From positions 2,790,001 to 2,854,000 of the forward strand of contig NZ_JAGINT010000001.1 of assembly GCF_017876295.1 (NCBI RefSeq): a stretch of 64,000 bases of DNA. The letters are read 5' to 3'. Source of the stretch: Kribbella aluminosa (GTDB taxonomy: Bacteria; Actinomycetota; Actinomycetes; Propionibacteriales; Kribbellaceae). The notes beneath the pieces are model-generated. The model saw only the letters and a list, made by a program, of their open reading frames with translations, made no database searches and was not told where the DNA came from. How positions within the stretch are numbered: the stretch's first letter is position 1; the number at the start of each line of letters is the position of its first letter. The position numbers and the translations under genes were made by a program. Below, in pieces: positions 53,501 to 63,447 of this stretch.

Positions 53501-56500
53501 TCGGCCGCGCCGGTGCTGTCCTACATCCAAGACGACGGAACCATCACCACCTGGACCACGACGACCGCGCCCGTGGCAGGCGTCGACGTGAAGTTCCAGG
53601 CCGCCGGCGTCGCCGAGCCCGGCGTCGCGGGCAAGACGACCTTCGCCTACGACAACGGCAAGGTAGCGCGGATCCTTGCGCCGCCGGCCCCGGGCGTGAC
53701 CTGCGGCGCCTACGTCGCCGGTTCCCCGCTAGCCGGGATGACCCCGGGCTGCCGGGCGCTGCGGTTCGACTACGGCACCAGCGGCCCCGCGAACGGCCGG
53801 CTCGTGAACGCCTGGCTCGACATCTACAACCCCGACAAGGCCGGCACCGACAAGATGGACTCGGTCAAGGTCGCCACCTACACCTACGATGCGTCCGGCC
53901 GGCTCGCGACCGTGACCGACCCGCGCTCGAACCTGACCACGCAGTACGGCTACAACAGCATGAACCATCTCACCTCGATCACCCCCGCGGGCCAGGTGCC
54001 TTACCAGTTGAACTACCTGACCAACGACGACTCCGAGAAGCTCGACTCCGTCACCCGCGCCCGACCGGCCGGTGACCCGGCCGGCGGCACGGCGACCCTC
54101 GGCAAGTACATCTACGACAACGTCCCGCTATCGGGCGCCGGGGTGGCGGACCTGTCGACCGACGCGGTCGCGAAGTGGAACCAGAACGCCGCACCGACCA
54201 AGGCGTTCGCCGTCTTCGGCCCGGACCATCCGCTCAGTGCAGCACCAACCGCAGACGACTGGCAGTACGCCGACCTGCAATACACCGACTCGCTCGGCTA
54301 CACCGTCAACACCGCCAAGTACGGCGCCGGGAACTGGCAACTGACCGCGACCGACTACAACGCCCAAGGCAACGTCGTTCGGCAGTTCGACGAGCGTGCC
54401 CTGCGCGCGGTCATCGACAACAACACGCCCGCCGACCAGCTCGCGACCATCACCGTCTATAACGACGACATCCTGAACGCAGCCAAAGACGCCGTGGTCA
54501 CGCCTGCGGGGACCCTGGTGACCGACACCTACGGCCCGGCCAGATCGGTCGCGCTGAGGAACGGCTCGATCGCCTGGGCCCGGCCACGCACCCACACCGA
54601 CTACGACGAGGACGCACCCAACGCCGGCATCAACCCGGACACCACCCTGCCCTACCGTCTCAGCACCACCGTGACGATCACGGCCGAGGACCCAGGGACC
54701 GGCAGCAACCTTGAGACCCTCAGCCGCACCCTCACCGGCTACAAGGACCCCGTCAACAACGACATGTCCGGCTGGGCGCTCAGCCTGCCCGCCACCGCGA
54801 CGACCGACGCCAACCCGACCGCTCCGCGCGACGACGCAACCGGTGACATCGTCAAGGTCACCCGCTACGACGCCGAGGGCAAGGTCATCGAGACGCGGCA
54901 ACCCAAGTCGAACGGCGCCGACGCCGGCACCACCAAAACGATCTACTACACGACCGCCGCAAACGCCGGCACGCCCGAATGCGGCGCCAAGCCACAGTGG
55001 GCAGGCCTCGTCTGCAAGACCTACCCCGCCGCGGCACCGAGCTCGGGCCCAAGTCTGCCGTCAACCACGACATCGAACTTCAGCTACCTCCTCTCACCCA
55101 CCCTCGTGGAAGAGAAGTCCGGCGCCGTCACCCGACAGTCGAGCACGACCTACCTGGTCGACGGCCGCACCAGCAAGACCACGACGACCGTCACCGGCCC
55201 TGGCCGGGTCGACCCCGAATACCACCAAGACCACGACCTACGACCCGATCAGCGGCCAGCCCACCGTGGTGACTGCGACGAACGCCGACAACACTGTTGC
55301 CGGCACGATCACGACCGGCTATGACACCTGGGGACGCCAGGTCTCCTACCAGCCCTCCGGCGACGCGGCCACCACCACCGTCTACAACGCCGCCGGTGAT
55401 GTCGCTTCGGTGACCGACCCGAACGGCACCACCGCCTACACCTACGACGGCACCGACGCCAACGGCAAAACCGAACACCGCGGCCAAGTCACCAAGGTCG
55501 ACGTCACCACCGCAGGTTCAACCTGGACCTCCACCGGTGCCTACGACTCCACCGGTGCACTAATCACCCAGAAACTGCCCGGCGGCGTCACCCAAACAAG
55601 CGACATCGACAACGCCGGCGAGCCAACAGGCCTGAGCTACACCGGCCAAGTCACGACCGTCAACAGCGACGGCTCGACCACCGTCGACCCCAACGGCCCA
55701 TGGCTGTCCTGGTCCCTCCAGAACGACGTCACCGGCCGAGTCACCCACGAATGGACACCCGAAGGCAGCGCCTTCACCACCACAACCGGCGGCGCCATCC
55801 CATACGACCGCCGCTACACCTACGACAACGTCGGCAGACTCATCCAAGTCAACGACCGCACCGCCCCAACCTCTGGCGCCGACATCAACGACCCGTCGGT
55901 CACGGCCTGCGTGACCCGCAGCTACGGCTTCGACGCCAACGACAACCGGCTTGCTAAGTCAACCGCACCGGCTGCAGCTGACGGCTCGTGCACCACCGCC
56001 GGCGCTGCGACCGTGACCCGCGCCTTCGACACCGCCGACCGCCCCATCACTGGCGCAAACGGCACCGGTAAATACAGCTACGACGCCCTCGGCCGGACCA
56101 CTACCTTGCCAGCTGCGGACGCCCCCCACCCAACCGACGGCAACGTCACCCTCGCCCACTACGACAACGACCTCGCCCGCACCATCACACAGGGCGGCAC
56201 CACGACGAGCTTCACCCTCGACGCACTCGACCGCCGAGCCACCGAAACCGTCAGCAACGCGTCGGGCTCGACGGACACAGTCCGCCACTACGCCAACACC
56301 TCCGACAACCCCACCTGGGTCACCCAAGGCACCATCACCCAACGCTACGCAGAGCTCATCGGCGGCGACCTCGCCCTAACTGTCAACCAGACCAGCGGCG
56401 CCGACCTCACCATCGCCAACCCACACGGTGACGTCGTCACGACCGTCGACATCCCGGCGGCCGGTACCGCTGCAGAAGGCATCGTCGGTTGGAACAACTA

Positions 56501-57137
56501 CGACGAATACGGCAACGTCACCAACCTGACCGCGAGCACAGGCATCCTGAACTACGGATGGCTCGGCGCTAAGCAGCGTGCAGTGTCAGGAGCAGGACTA
56601 ATCCTCATGGGTGTCCGCCTGTATAACACGGCAACGGGTGCGTTTGCGTCCATCGATCCAGTTCCCGGTGGTAATGCGAACGCCTACACCTACCCTTCTG
56701 ATCCAATGAATCAGTTCGATCTCGACGGCAAGAAGAAGTGCTCCGGCTGGAAGAAGTGGGCATGCAAAGTCGGCAAGATCGCGAGCTACGTCTCCTTCAT
56801 CCCAGGCCCGATTGGAATGGCAGCCGGCCTGATCTCAGCCGCGAGTTATGGCATCGGGGGTGACTACCGCAATGCGATGGGAAGCCTGTTCGCAGCCGCA
56901 ACTTCGTACGTCGGTGGAAAGTACTTCAGTGCAGCCGCAAAGTTGTACAAGGGTCGCTACGGTCGATCGGCTTGGACTGGCGCGAGCAAGATGGCAAGGC
57001 GTGCGAAGCGCGGCCGGATCCATCGGATCCGAACCAGGTATGTGTACAGTGGCCGCATCCGAAGCCCCAGAACCGCAGTTTACGGGGCGATCTGGGGGAC
57101 GCGCGCCTTCGGTGGTTACGGGTTCGGAATCGACTAG
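50552..57137 (+). pseudogene. Giant secreted RHS/YD-repeat polymorphic toxin, frameshifted near 55205
   Basis: A ~2195-codon gene. A signal peptide (LSRVTAAVVSFSLLATALEV, cut near APVTDP) directs export. A DNRLRE-type domain follows at about residues 295-470 (DTWVQSAYPDDLSATIDLRV), then a linker. DUF6531/RHS repeats run from about residue 870 (DISVPGYTGDLSISRSHSTY). The core ends at [17 protein letters not shown], the boundary before the variable tip. Between 55195 and 55225 the frame shifts, so the last third is read in another frame. The tip (about 130 residues: [40 protein letters not shown]; basic end) has hydrophobic segments. It should deliver the tip to neighbours. ATG 50552 has AGGTGGGG upstream. 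Confidence 0.82.
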
Positions 57138-57153
57138 GCCACGCAATTCGACA

Positions 57154-57402
57154 ATGATGGTGATGCATATGTCAATGCCGCAATTTCGCAAGTTGTTCTG
57201 GGACTTGGGGTGGGGCGGCCGTGGCATGGACGCACTCTTTGCATTGGCTGTCATTGGTGCAATTATGGGCGGTGGCATTGGGGCCATATTTGACGAATGG
57301 CTGCTGGGCGCTGGCCTGGGCCTCCTGGTCGGAATGGCCATCTTCGCTGGTCTAGTCATATGGGCGCACCACCGACGGCAGTCGCCTGAACGCAGACATT
57401 GA
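57154..57402 (+). CDS. Candidate RHS immunity protein (two membrane helices)
   Basis: An 82-residue protein beginning among several clustered ATGs 17 bp after the RHS stop (57154 is taken as start; 57163, 57169 and 57175 are alternatives). It has two membrane helices (ALFALAVIGAIMGGGIGAIF; LLGAGLGLLVGMAIFAGLVI) and basic ends. Immunity genes lie directly after the toxin tip; a membrane-embedded one suits a membrane-acting toxin. No family is recognised. Confidence 0.6.
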   Translation: MMVMHMSMPQFRKLFWDLGWGGRGMDALFALAVIGAIMGGGIGAIFDEWLLGAGLGLLVGMAIFAGLVIWAHHRRQSPERRH

Positions 57403-57429
57403 TCTCTCCGGGACTCTGGTCGCTGTGCA

Positions 57430-57854
57430 CGTAGACGACAGGGCTCCGGCACGCTGGTGACCGACACCTTCGGCCCGGCCCGCTGGCGGCATTGAAAAAT
57501 GGGACGTATGCGGGGTCGCGTTGGCAGTCTCAAGTGCATACGACACAGCACGGCCACGTGCGCCAAGGAAACTATCGTGCGGCGGCGTGGGAGGGGTTGG
57601 GTTGGTGAGCTTCGGCGTCGGGACCAAGCTGCGGTATGCCGTCAAGGCTGCCAAGGCCGGGTCCAAGTTGTGGCGTGGCAAGATCAAGCGCAATGCGGAA
57701 GCCGCGCGGTAAGCAGTACCTTCGATACCTGAATCGGGCCAGGAAGTTCGAGCATCGATTGCATCGGATCCATCGTTGGGAGCGGCGGCTCCAGTGGGGC
57801 GACTACGGCCGTTGGGCTGCCAGCACGGTGAGTGATGCGAGAGGATGGAACTAG
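57430..57854 (+). pseudogene. Displaced RHS remnant with alternative toxin tip
   Basis: From about 57440 GSGTLVTDTFGPAR, then in another frame LAALKNGTYAG, repeat the RHS-core sequence found at about 54510-54570 (GTLVTDTYGPAR). After a gap comes a highly basic tip (VGTKLRYAVKAAKAGSKLW) that shifts frame near 57705 and continues GKQYLRYLNRARKFEHRLHR to 57854. It looks like the 3' end of an older RHS gene left behind when a new tip was recruited. GC content is lower than in the conjugation genes. Confidence 0.6.
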
Positions 57855-57857
57855 CCG

Positions 57858-58307
57858 TTGCAGAGTCTTGCCGAGGTGATGGTGCGTCAGGGCGCGAAGA
57901 GCCACGGTCATGACAGAGTGAACCTCCGTCGGGCCTTGAAAGATGAGGTCGGAGCAACGAACGGGACGCCTCGGCGTGTGCTGCTGACGTGGATGGTTCC
58001 AAATGCAGTCTTGCTGACTGTGCCGGGGCTTGCAGTTGGATTGCTCGCAGCACTCGGACTGGTGAAGCTCTTCTCGTTGCCGCCGACACCAGTCTATGCA
58101 GCAGCGTTCGCGCTTGGTGTCATACCTCCAATGACCGCGTTTGCGGCGATCGTATGGCTAGTTGCCCTGCACGTAAGTGGCACTGAGGAGAGATTGCTGT
58201 CGCTATCGGACCGTGAGTGGATGCGGAGATTTTCGGCGCTGAGTTGGACCGGTATCGTACTCGCGATCGTATGTGGACTTCTCGCAGCTGCACTTGGGTT
58301 TGATTGA
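57858..58307 (+). CDS. Candidate immunity protein of the displaced RHS tip
   Basis: A 149-residue membrane protein starting 3 bp after the tip stop (TTG 57858; ATG 57879 is an alternative). Four hydrophobic segments are visible, for example VLLTVPGLAVGLLAALGLVK, VYAAAFALGVIPPMTAFAAI and WTGIVLAIVCGLLAAALGF. Intact although its toxin tip is broken, as expected if retained for protection. No named family recognised. Confidence 0.6.
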   Translation: MQSLAEVMVRQGAKSHGHDRVNLRRALKDEVGATNGTPRRVLLTWMVPNAVLLTVPGLAVGLLAALGLVKLFSLPPTPVYAAAFALGVIPPMTAFAAIVWLVALHVSGTEERLLSLSDREWMRRFSALSWTGIVLAIVCGLLAAALGFD

Positions 58308-58779
58308 TGACTAGCACATGCCACGGGATGCAGGCGATGCGACGTGAGAAAGATGAGACGTCGATGCCAAATACCCTGCCGCTTTACGGTGTTGAAGGTG
58401 CACGGTAAGGATCATTCGGGCATCGCGCGTCGGCGGGGGCTCGAGGATTAGCTGACGAGCTCGCCCTCGGATCGATTAGTTGAGTAGTCGCATTGCACCG
58501 GTTGGGTGTCTGTTCGTCGACCGGACAGCGGTTGTTCGTTCTGCCAAGCAGCGGGCCCGCGAGATGCAGCAGCTCAACGATGTGCCCTAAGGCGTCGGAG
58601 CGCGCTGGTTGCAGGTTCGAAGAGCTCTTGAATGCGAACGCTGACCTGCCGCGGCCCCCGACCTCGACGGCCCTCGGCGTCGGCACGGCGACACCCGCTC
58701 GCTGACCGTCGCGGCAAACTGCAGTACGCAGAACGGTCTGCGCGCCGTGCGCGGGAGCTCTGTCCAGTTTGGCCGCACC
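58308..58779. other. No gene recognised
   Basis: About 470 bp between the second immunity gene and the relaxase remnant. Short open stretches occur on both strands, but none has a good start, ribosome binding site or recognisable motif. Probably debris of the element. Confidence 0.4.
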
Positions 58780-59477
58780 ACGAACTCAGGCTCTACTGCT
58801 CGATCGCTCTCGAGGTCGGTGGGTTGTCAGGGGATGGCGGCCTCGAAGGTGTGACGGTGAGCGATGCGGACAAGCGCTTGTTGAGGAGTTCGTGATGTGC
58901 GTGTTGGTCGCCTACAGAGGCGGTCGGTGACGGGCCGAGAGGGTGGTTGCTGGAGATCCGATAGCACTCCCTATAGGCGGCGATGTCGCGGATCAGTTGG
59001 CGTTGTTGCGCGATCCCAGAGCGCCGATACCGACTTGACCGGGGAGAACGTCAGGTCGAAGCCGGCGACGGCGTGCTTCGTCTTCTGCCGCGCCGCGGCG
59101 TTGCGTATCCGCTCGGTCTCGAGGTCACGCAGGGCGGACGGCAGGCCCGGATCGATGGCGCGCACCTGCTCCGCAGTGCTCTGGCTCGGTGACTTGTAGA
59201 TGCGGTACGGCTCGCCGAGTGTTGTGCCCGTGATTGGGTCTTCTGCTCGCCCGAACAGCGCGGCCATCTGTTCCTCGGTGACCTCCGATCCCGCGGTGAG
59301 CTGTCCGTTGCCGAGCCCGCTCAGTCCACGTCCCAACCACCTGCCTGCCGGGTAACCGGACGCCGCATAGTGCGCGGTGAGTGACGTGGCCATACGCCGG
59401 TCGACGTCGCCCGCGGCAACGTGTTTGAGCAGATATGCGTAGCCGTCGCCAGCAGTCATTCGGTGGATGCTCAGCAC
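58780..59477 (-). pseudogene. Second MobF relaxase, internally deleted
   Basis: It starts at GTG 59477 (LSIHRMTAGDGYAYLLKHVA) and follows the intact relaxase closely through GFDLTFSPVKSVSALW, ending at about 59015. It then joins, out of frame, LIRDIAAYRECYRI, which matches the end of the intact relaxase (LIRDIASYRELYNI). About a thousand codons, including the metal-binding His motif and the whole helicase, are missing. The protein differs from the first relaxase throughout, so this is a related second element, not a fresh duplication. Confidence 0.85.
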
Positions 59478-59857
59478 TCGATACCGCGATCCTCTGACGG
59501 CATACCGGCTACCAGATTGCTTGACCGTGGTGCGGCGTTCTGACGCTGAAGGCGGATGATCGCGTGCTCGAGTTTCGCCAGTTCGGCGAGGGCCACCCGA
59601 ACGCGTTCGGCAACAGCAGCCCGTGGGTCGGCATCGATCGGCCCCAGCAGGATCTCGCGGGCAGCCTGAACGTGCGATGCCGCTAAGAGGCCCTCCTTCG
59701 CGGCCACGGAAGAAGCTGACTTCTTCGAGCGCCAATGGCGCAGTCGGCAACGATCCGAGCAGAACCGTTGGTCGGATCGACGGGCGATGAAGAACACGGC
59801 GCAGTGCTCGCATGCTCGATCGCTGTTGCGTTCGGAGTTGCCCACGGTGTGGCTCAT
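59471..59857 (-). CDS. Small zinc-ribbon-like protein
   Basis: A 128-residue protein. CEHCAVFFIARRSDQRFCSD followed by RCRLRHWRSKK gives CxxC...CxxxC zinc ligands, and a helical C-terminal half (VRVALAELAKLEHAIIRLQR) suggests a coiled coil. ATG 59857. Its stop overlaps the start of the truncated relaxase, so it belonged to the relaxase operon of a second conjugative element, perhaps as a DNA-binding accessory. The coding sequence itself is intact. Confidence 0.65.
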   Translation of the reverse strand: MSHTVGNSERNSDRACEHCAVFFIARRSDQRFCSDRCRLRHWRSKKSASSVAAKEGLLAASHVQAAREILLGPIDADPRAAVAERVRVALAELAKLEHAIIRLQRQNAAPRSSNLVAGMPSEDRGIEC

Positions 59858-60099
59858 GAACGCTCAACGCCTGGGCCCGCGTCAGGCTGCTTGAAAGCGT
59901 TTCGATGACGGAAGACCGGTAGCCAGTCCAATTCGGCTGTCGCCAATCATCGGTGCTCAACAGTTGGCGTTGGTGATGATTCTTGTCAGGGCCTGTGTGG
60001 TGGTAGGGGTCGGCCGGCATGGTCGCCGGCGGCGTAGGTCTTCCAGGTGCTGCCGGCCATCCACTTATTCAGTTGCTGCGGCCCGACCTACAGACCGCG

Positions 60100-60928
60100 G
60101 TCCGACGGGCGGGCGGCCGGGTTGTTCTGCAGTCCGAACTGGGGGCGGATCTCGGTGAACCACTGCTCGAGAACCTCGCTCGTCGACGTCCAGACCGTGA
60201 GCACGGAGCCGCGTTTGGTGGTGACCCACGTTGGGCTTTGCCGTGCCGGATGCAGCAGACGCCGTACTCGCCGAACTCCGGCCCGTCGGGGTTAGGGCCG
60301 AAATCGTTGGCGTCCAGCATCGCGGTTCCGGTACGGCGGGTGCCGTACCGGAAGGCGATCTTAAAGATCGTCGCGTCCCGGAACGCCGGCAGCCAGTCCT
60401 AGTGACCGAGGCGGCGTTGCGAGCGACCCTGGTCGTCGGCGTGGTCAACAGCGCCTGCAACTCGGCTCGGGTGAACGCCCGCCGCGTCGGTTCGGCGTCG
60501 GAATCCGCCAGGTGCGCGGCCGCGTCAACCTCGTGAATCACCTGGACGAGGTGCGTCCCGAACCACCGTTCGCACTCGCGCAACCAGCCGTAGGCGGGGT
60601 CGGTCATGTAGCGGCACAAGCCGCGGACCGCGACCTGGCAGTTGCGCACGGTCGGGCCCGCGATATGCGCGCATCGCGCGCAGATCACTGAACCACTCAT
60701 CGACTGGATGCGCCGACCACTGCCACGGAAACGTCTCCGCATGACCGGCGAACGCACGCAACCGAAGCTCACGGGCCGGCACGGTCGAGTAGGCCACATC
60801 CCTCGCCAGCTGCTGGTTCGCGAACCCTTGAGTATTGCCTCGAACACCTGCTCGTCGCGGCGAAACAGCGACACGCCATCGACCAGAACCAGGCCGGCCG
60901 CGACCGGGATCGCACTCTGATCGTCCAC
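60100..60928 (-). pseudogene. Tyrosine recombinase (integrase) remnant
   Basis: Pieced across frames it reads VLVDGVSLFRRDEQVFEAIL, then (shifted) FANQQLARDVAYSTVPAREL and FPWQWSAHPVDEWFSDLRAM, then NCQVAVRGLCRYMTDPAYGW and RRAFTRAELQALL, then RTGTAMLDANDFGPNPDG and SVLTVWTSTSEVLEQWFTEI. This is the core-binding domain and start of the catalytic domain of a phage/ICE-type integrase. At least three frame changes and a missing C-terminal catalytic His-Tyr part show it is dead. It probably marks the right edge of the integrative element. Confidence 0.65.
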
Positions 60929-60999
60929 CGAAACCAGCGTCCACCCGCCCCGATCGAATGCGGGATCATCGCATCAGATGCGAGCCGCCGTGAAGACCT

Positions 61000-61439
61000 C
61001 AGCTCAGCAAAGGATCGCAGTTCCCGACCGACTCCCGGTCCGATAGGGTCGCATCTGCACGGCGGCAGTGGACTCCCCGCTGACCAGCAGGAACGTCAGA
61101 ACCCCGCAACATCTCACACCGTCGCCAGATCGCCTCTAATCGTTTCGGCGACGGGATGTTGGCGGATGCAAGAAGTGTGACGGTGCTGATGAGCTCGATT
61201 CTGCGATCAGTGGGGCAGCGCCGTTCGCGAGCGATTGGGTGAGTCGTCAACCGCTTAAATGGAGCGCCCCGACAACGGGGGCAGCGAGAGGAACGACAGC
61301 GAGGTTGCGACACGCCGGGCGACGGCACACAGCCACCGCCAACATGGGGTTGTCGTGGCCGGTGGCGGGTAACTTACGGAGTTGCCGGTGGCCGGATTCG
61401 ACAACTACACCTTGTCGTCGTTCATCAGTCACGCTCTGC
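61000..61439. other. No gene recognised
   Basis: About 440 bp between the integrase remnant and qatD. A 61-codon minus-strand open frame begins just after the qatD stop, but I see no motif in it. No tRNA or clear attachment-site repeat was recognised. Confidence 0.4.
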
Positions 61440-62192
61440 CTAACTCAAGTACCTGGTGATGTCGGCGGGCAGGCGCCGGCCCGCGCCGCTCGCGGCGACG
61501 ACATGCGAAAGGTTTCTCCAGACGAGTAGCCTAATGGGCGTGGCGTTCATCGTGCTCAGCTTCGTCTCGATAGCGGTGGTGTCTCCTGGCATGGATGCCC
61601 CGGTTCGACTTGTCGACGCCGGGAAGTCCGTCTCGGTGAGTAGCTTGTCGGGCGGGATGAGCCTGAGCTGCTCTTCGGTCATGGCGGCGTTGACGGAGAA
61701 GTAGCAGCCAAGGTCTGCCGCACGTTCCACCTCGTTCGCTGATCCGTTGAACCAGTGGAGGATGACGCCAGGATGAGGATGGGCAGCAATTAGGTCGAGC
61801 ACGACCCCGGTGCGTCCCGTGCTGTGCACGCTGATGAGAACCGGCTCCGTGCTGCATGCGCGCAGCACGCCGCTGAGTACCCGGTGCTGTGCTGCTTGGT
61901 CTCCGCGGCGGTCCAGGCCGACTTCACCCACGACGGCGAATGAGCTCATGGAGGACCTGAAGGTCTCTTCGTCGAACTTGTCTAGCGATGCTGGCACGCC
62001 GGGGTGGGTTCCCAGGCCCCAGACGACCGAAGGGGATGCTGCGCCCCCGGCTCTGATGGCGTAGGTGGCCTCGCGCTGGGACCTGGTCATCGCGAAGACC
62101 ACGCAACCCTTGAGCGCGTTCAGCTGGGTTGGGCTGACGTCGCCCGCAATGTGAGCATGGACGTCGAGCGCAGGCAGGCTAGATGGTTGCAT
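61440..62192 (-). CDS. qatD: QatD: TatD-like nuclease of Qat defence system
   Basis: A 250-residue TatD-family metal hydrolase. LDVHAHIAGD supplies the first His pair, VVGEVGLDRR the bridging Glu, VLISVHSTGR and VILHWFNGS later His residues, and LLTETDFPA the terminal Asp. TatD enzymes are metal-dependent DNases. The ATG at 62190-62192 overlaps the qatC stop. In Qat systems (QatA ATPase, QatB, QatC QueC-like, QatD TatD-like) this is the last gene, exactly as here. The role in phage defence is inferred from the operon. Confidence 0.88.
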   Translation of the reverse strand: MQPSSLPALDVHAHIAGDVSPTQLNALKGCVVFAMTRSQREATYAIRAGGAASPSVVWGLGTHPGVPASLDKFDEETFRSSMSSFAVVGEVGLDRRGDQAAQHRVLSGVLRACSTEPVLISVHSTGRTGVVLDLIAAHPHPGVILHWFNGSANEVERAADLGCYFSVNAAMTEEQLRLIPPDKLLTETDFPASTSRTGASMPGDTTAIETKLSTMNATPIRLLVWRNLSHVVAASGAGRRLPADITRYLS

Positions 62193-63447
62193 CTAGTGCT
62201 CCCAGCAACTCAGCTCGTCCCTTCGCGACGACGTTGAGGTGCGCGTCGTAGTCAGTTCCTGGCGGCCACGGCGCGGCTGCGATGAGGTCGTCGACGGTTG
62301 GGGTCTTCTCGCCCCAGGACCGAACTGCCCAGATGTCGGACGCGCGTGCGTTCAGGAGCTTCTTACGGCCTCGGGCCGTAACTCGGTCGAGCAGGTACTC
62401 GGTCGGGTCGGGGATACCGGCTCCTAGGAATGCGCCACGGCGGACCAGGCACGCGATGCATAGGCCACAGTTCACGTTGGGGCTGCCGCCTTCGTAGCCG
62501 AGACCCCCGTCTAGCTTGCTGCACGACAGCGTGTCGGTGATCAGGTCTGAGAAGCCGTCCAGACCAACGCCAGCTGCGGCAGCAAGCATCTCGCCCTTTG
62601 ACTGTGCCGCATGCGGATTGCGCGCAGTGACAGCGATGCCGAGCTCGGCAAGCAGCGTGTTGACCTGCAGGAACGTCCAGGGATGGGTGGATTTGGTTGA
62701 CAGGGCACCGCCTCGACTGGGAATGAGAGGGAGGTTAAGGCTGGTGAACCCATTCTCGGGGATGACTACCTCCGAGGACCCGCGTGCTGTTGCGGCGGCC
62801 GTCGCAAGTGCCATGAACATCAAGGAGCGAGTGCGCGTTGAGTGGTCTGCGCTGATGCGAGGGGCGAGACGCAGACGCTGCCAGGTGAAGCTGGACGCAA
62901 GCCCGGTGAGCGAGTTCGCTAGCCGCTCCTGGCTGCGGACGACTGCTCCAGTCTGGTCGCGATGGCCCAGGTGCAGCGTCTGCTGCTGACGGTCGAAGGC
63001 GATCACGGCTCCGCACAGGCTGTCGAGGCCGCCGGAGAGGAGCATGATGGACTGTCGCTGCTCGACAACTGCCGCTTGGGACGACGCACTCGGGTTGTGC
63101 GCGACCGGGGTAAGCGTCCATGCATCGCCTGTAAGCCAGGCGAGCAGGTCGACGACTCTCTGACCCGCGGGACTGAGAAATGCCTCGGGCTGGTCAACGT
63201 GCACGACGAGTTCGAGCCGACGGGAGAAGTAGGTGCTCGACCGTTTGACGCTGCGGTCTAGGAGGTAGGCGCCGGCGGCGATGCGCACGAGGTCGCGGGA
63301 GAGTGGCGTCGGCATGCCAAGTTGGCTCAGGTCCCAGTCGAGGTCGGTCACGACGTCGGTGCCGCTCTGGCTGGTTCCCCACCGCAGGGTTTGTGCGTCC
63401 GGGCGTTGCACCGTGTCGTCGGTTGCCAGGACTTCGACGGCGGTCAC
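62179..63447 (-). CDS. qatC: QatC: QueC-like PP-loop enzyme of Qat defence system
   Basis: A 422-residue protein. SIMLLSGGLDSLCGAVIAF at about residues 133-151 is the PP-loop that binds ATP (SGGxDS), as in 7-cyano-7-deazaguanine synthase QueC. Near the C-terminus CSKLDGG and NCGLCIACLVRR give the QueC-like cysteine zinc site. The ~130-residue N-terminal extension (RSSTYFSRRLELVVHVDQPE) is absent from housekeeping QueC but present in QatC. No queuosine or preQ0 genes lie nearby. The GTG at 63447 overlaps the qatB stop (GTGA). Confidence 0.9.
   Translation of the reverse strand: MTAVEVLATDDTVQRPDAQTLRWGTSQSGTDVVTDLDWDLSQLGMPTPLSRDLVRIAAGAYLLDRSVKRSSTYFSRRLELVVHVDQPEAFLSPAGQRVVDLLAWLTGDAWTLTPVAHNPSASSQAAVVEQRQSIMLLSGGLDSLCGAVIAFDRQQQTLHLGHRDQTGAVVRSQERLANSLTGLASSFTWQRLRLAPRISADHSTRTRSLMFMALATAAATARGSSEVVIPENGFTSLNLPLIPSRGGALSTKSTHPWTFLQVNTLLAELGIAVTARNPHAAQSKGEMLAAAAGVGLDGFSDLITDTLSCSKLDGGLGYEGGSPNVNCGLCIACLVRRGAFLGAGIPDPTEYLLDRVTARGRKKLLNARASDIWAVRSWGEKTPTVDDLIAAAPWPPGTDYDAHLNVVAKGRAELLGALDATI

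Noticed and set aside
58587..58781. Short minus-strand frames between the immunity gene and the relaxase remnant
   Set aside because: Composition is dominated by Arg/Ser/Pro and no homology is recognisable; treated as debris.
61247..61432. 61-codon minus-strand frame 8 bp after qatD
   Set aside because: No motif, no ribosome binding site and unconvincing composition.
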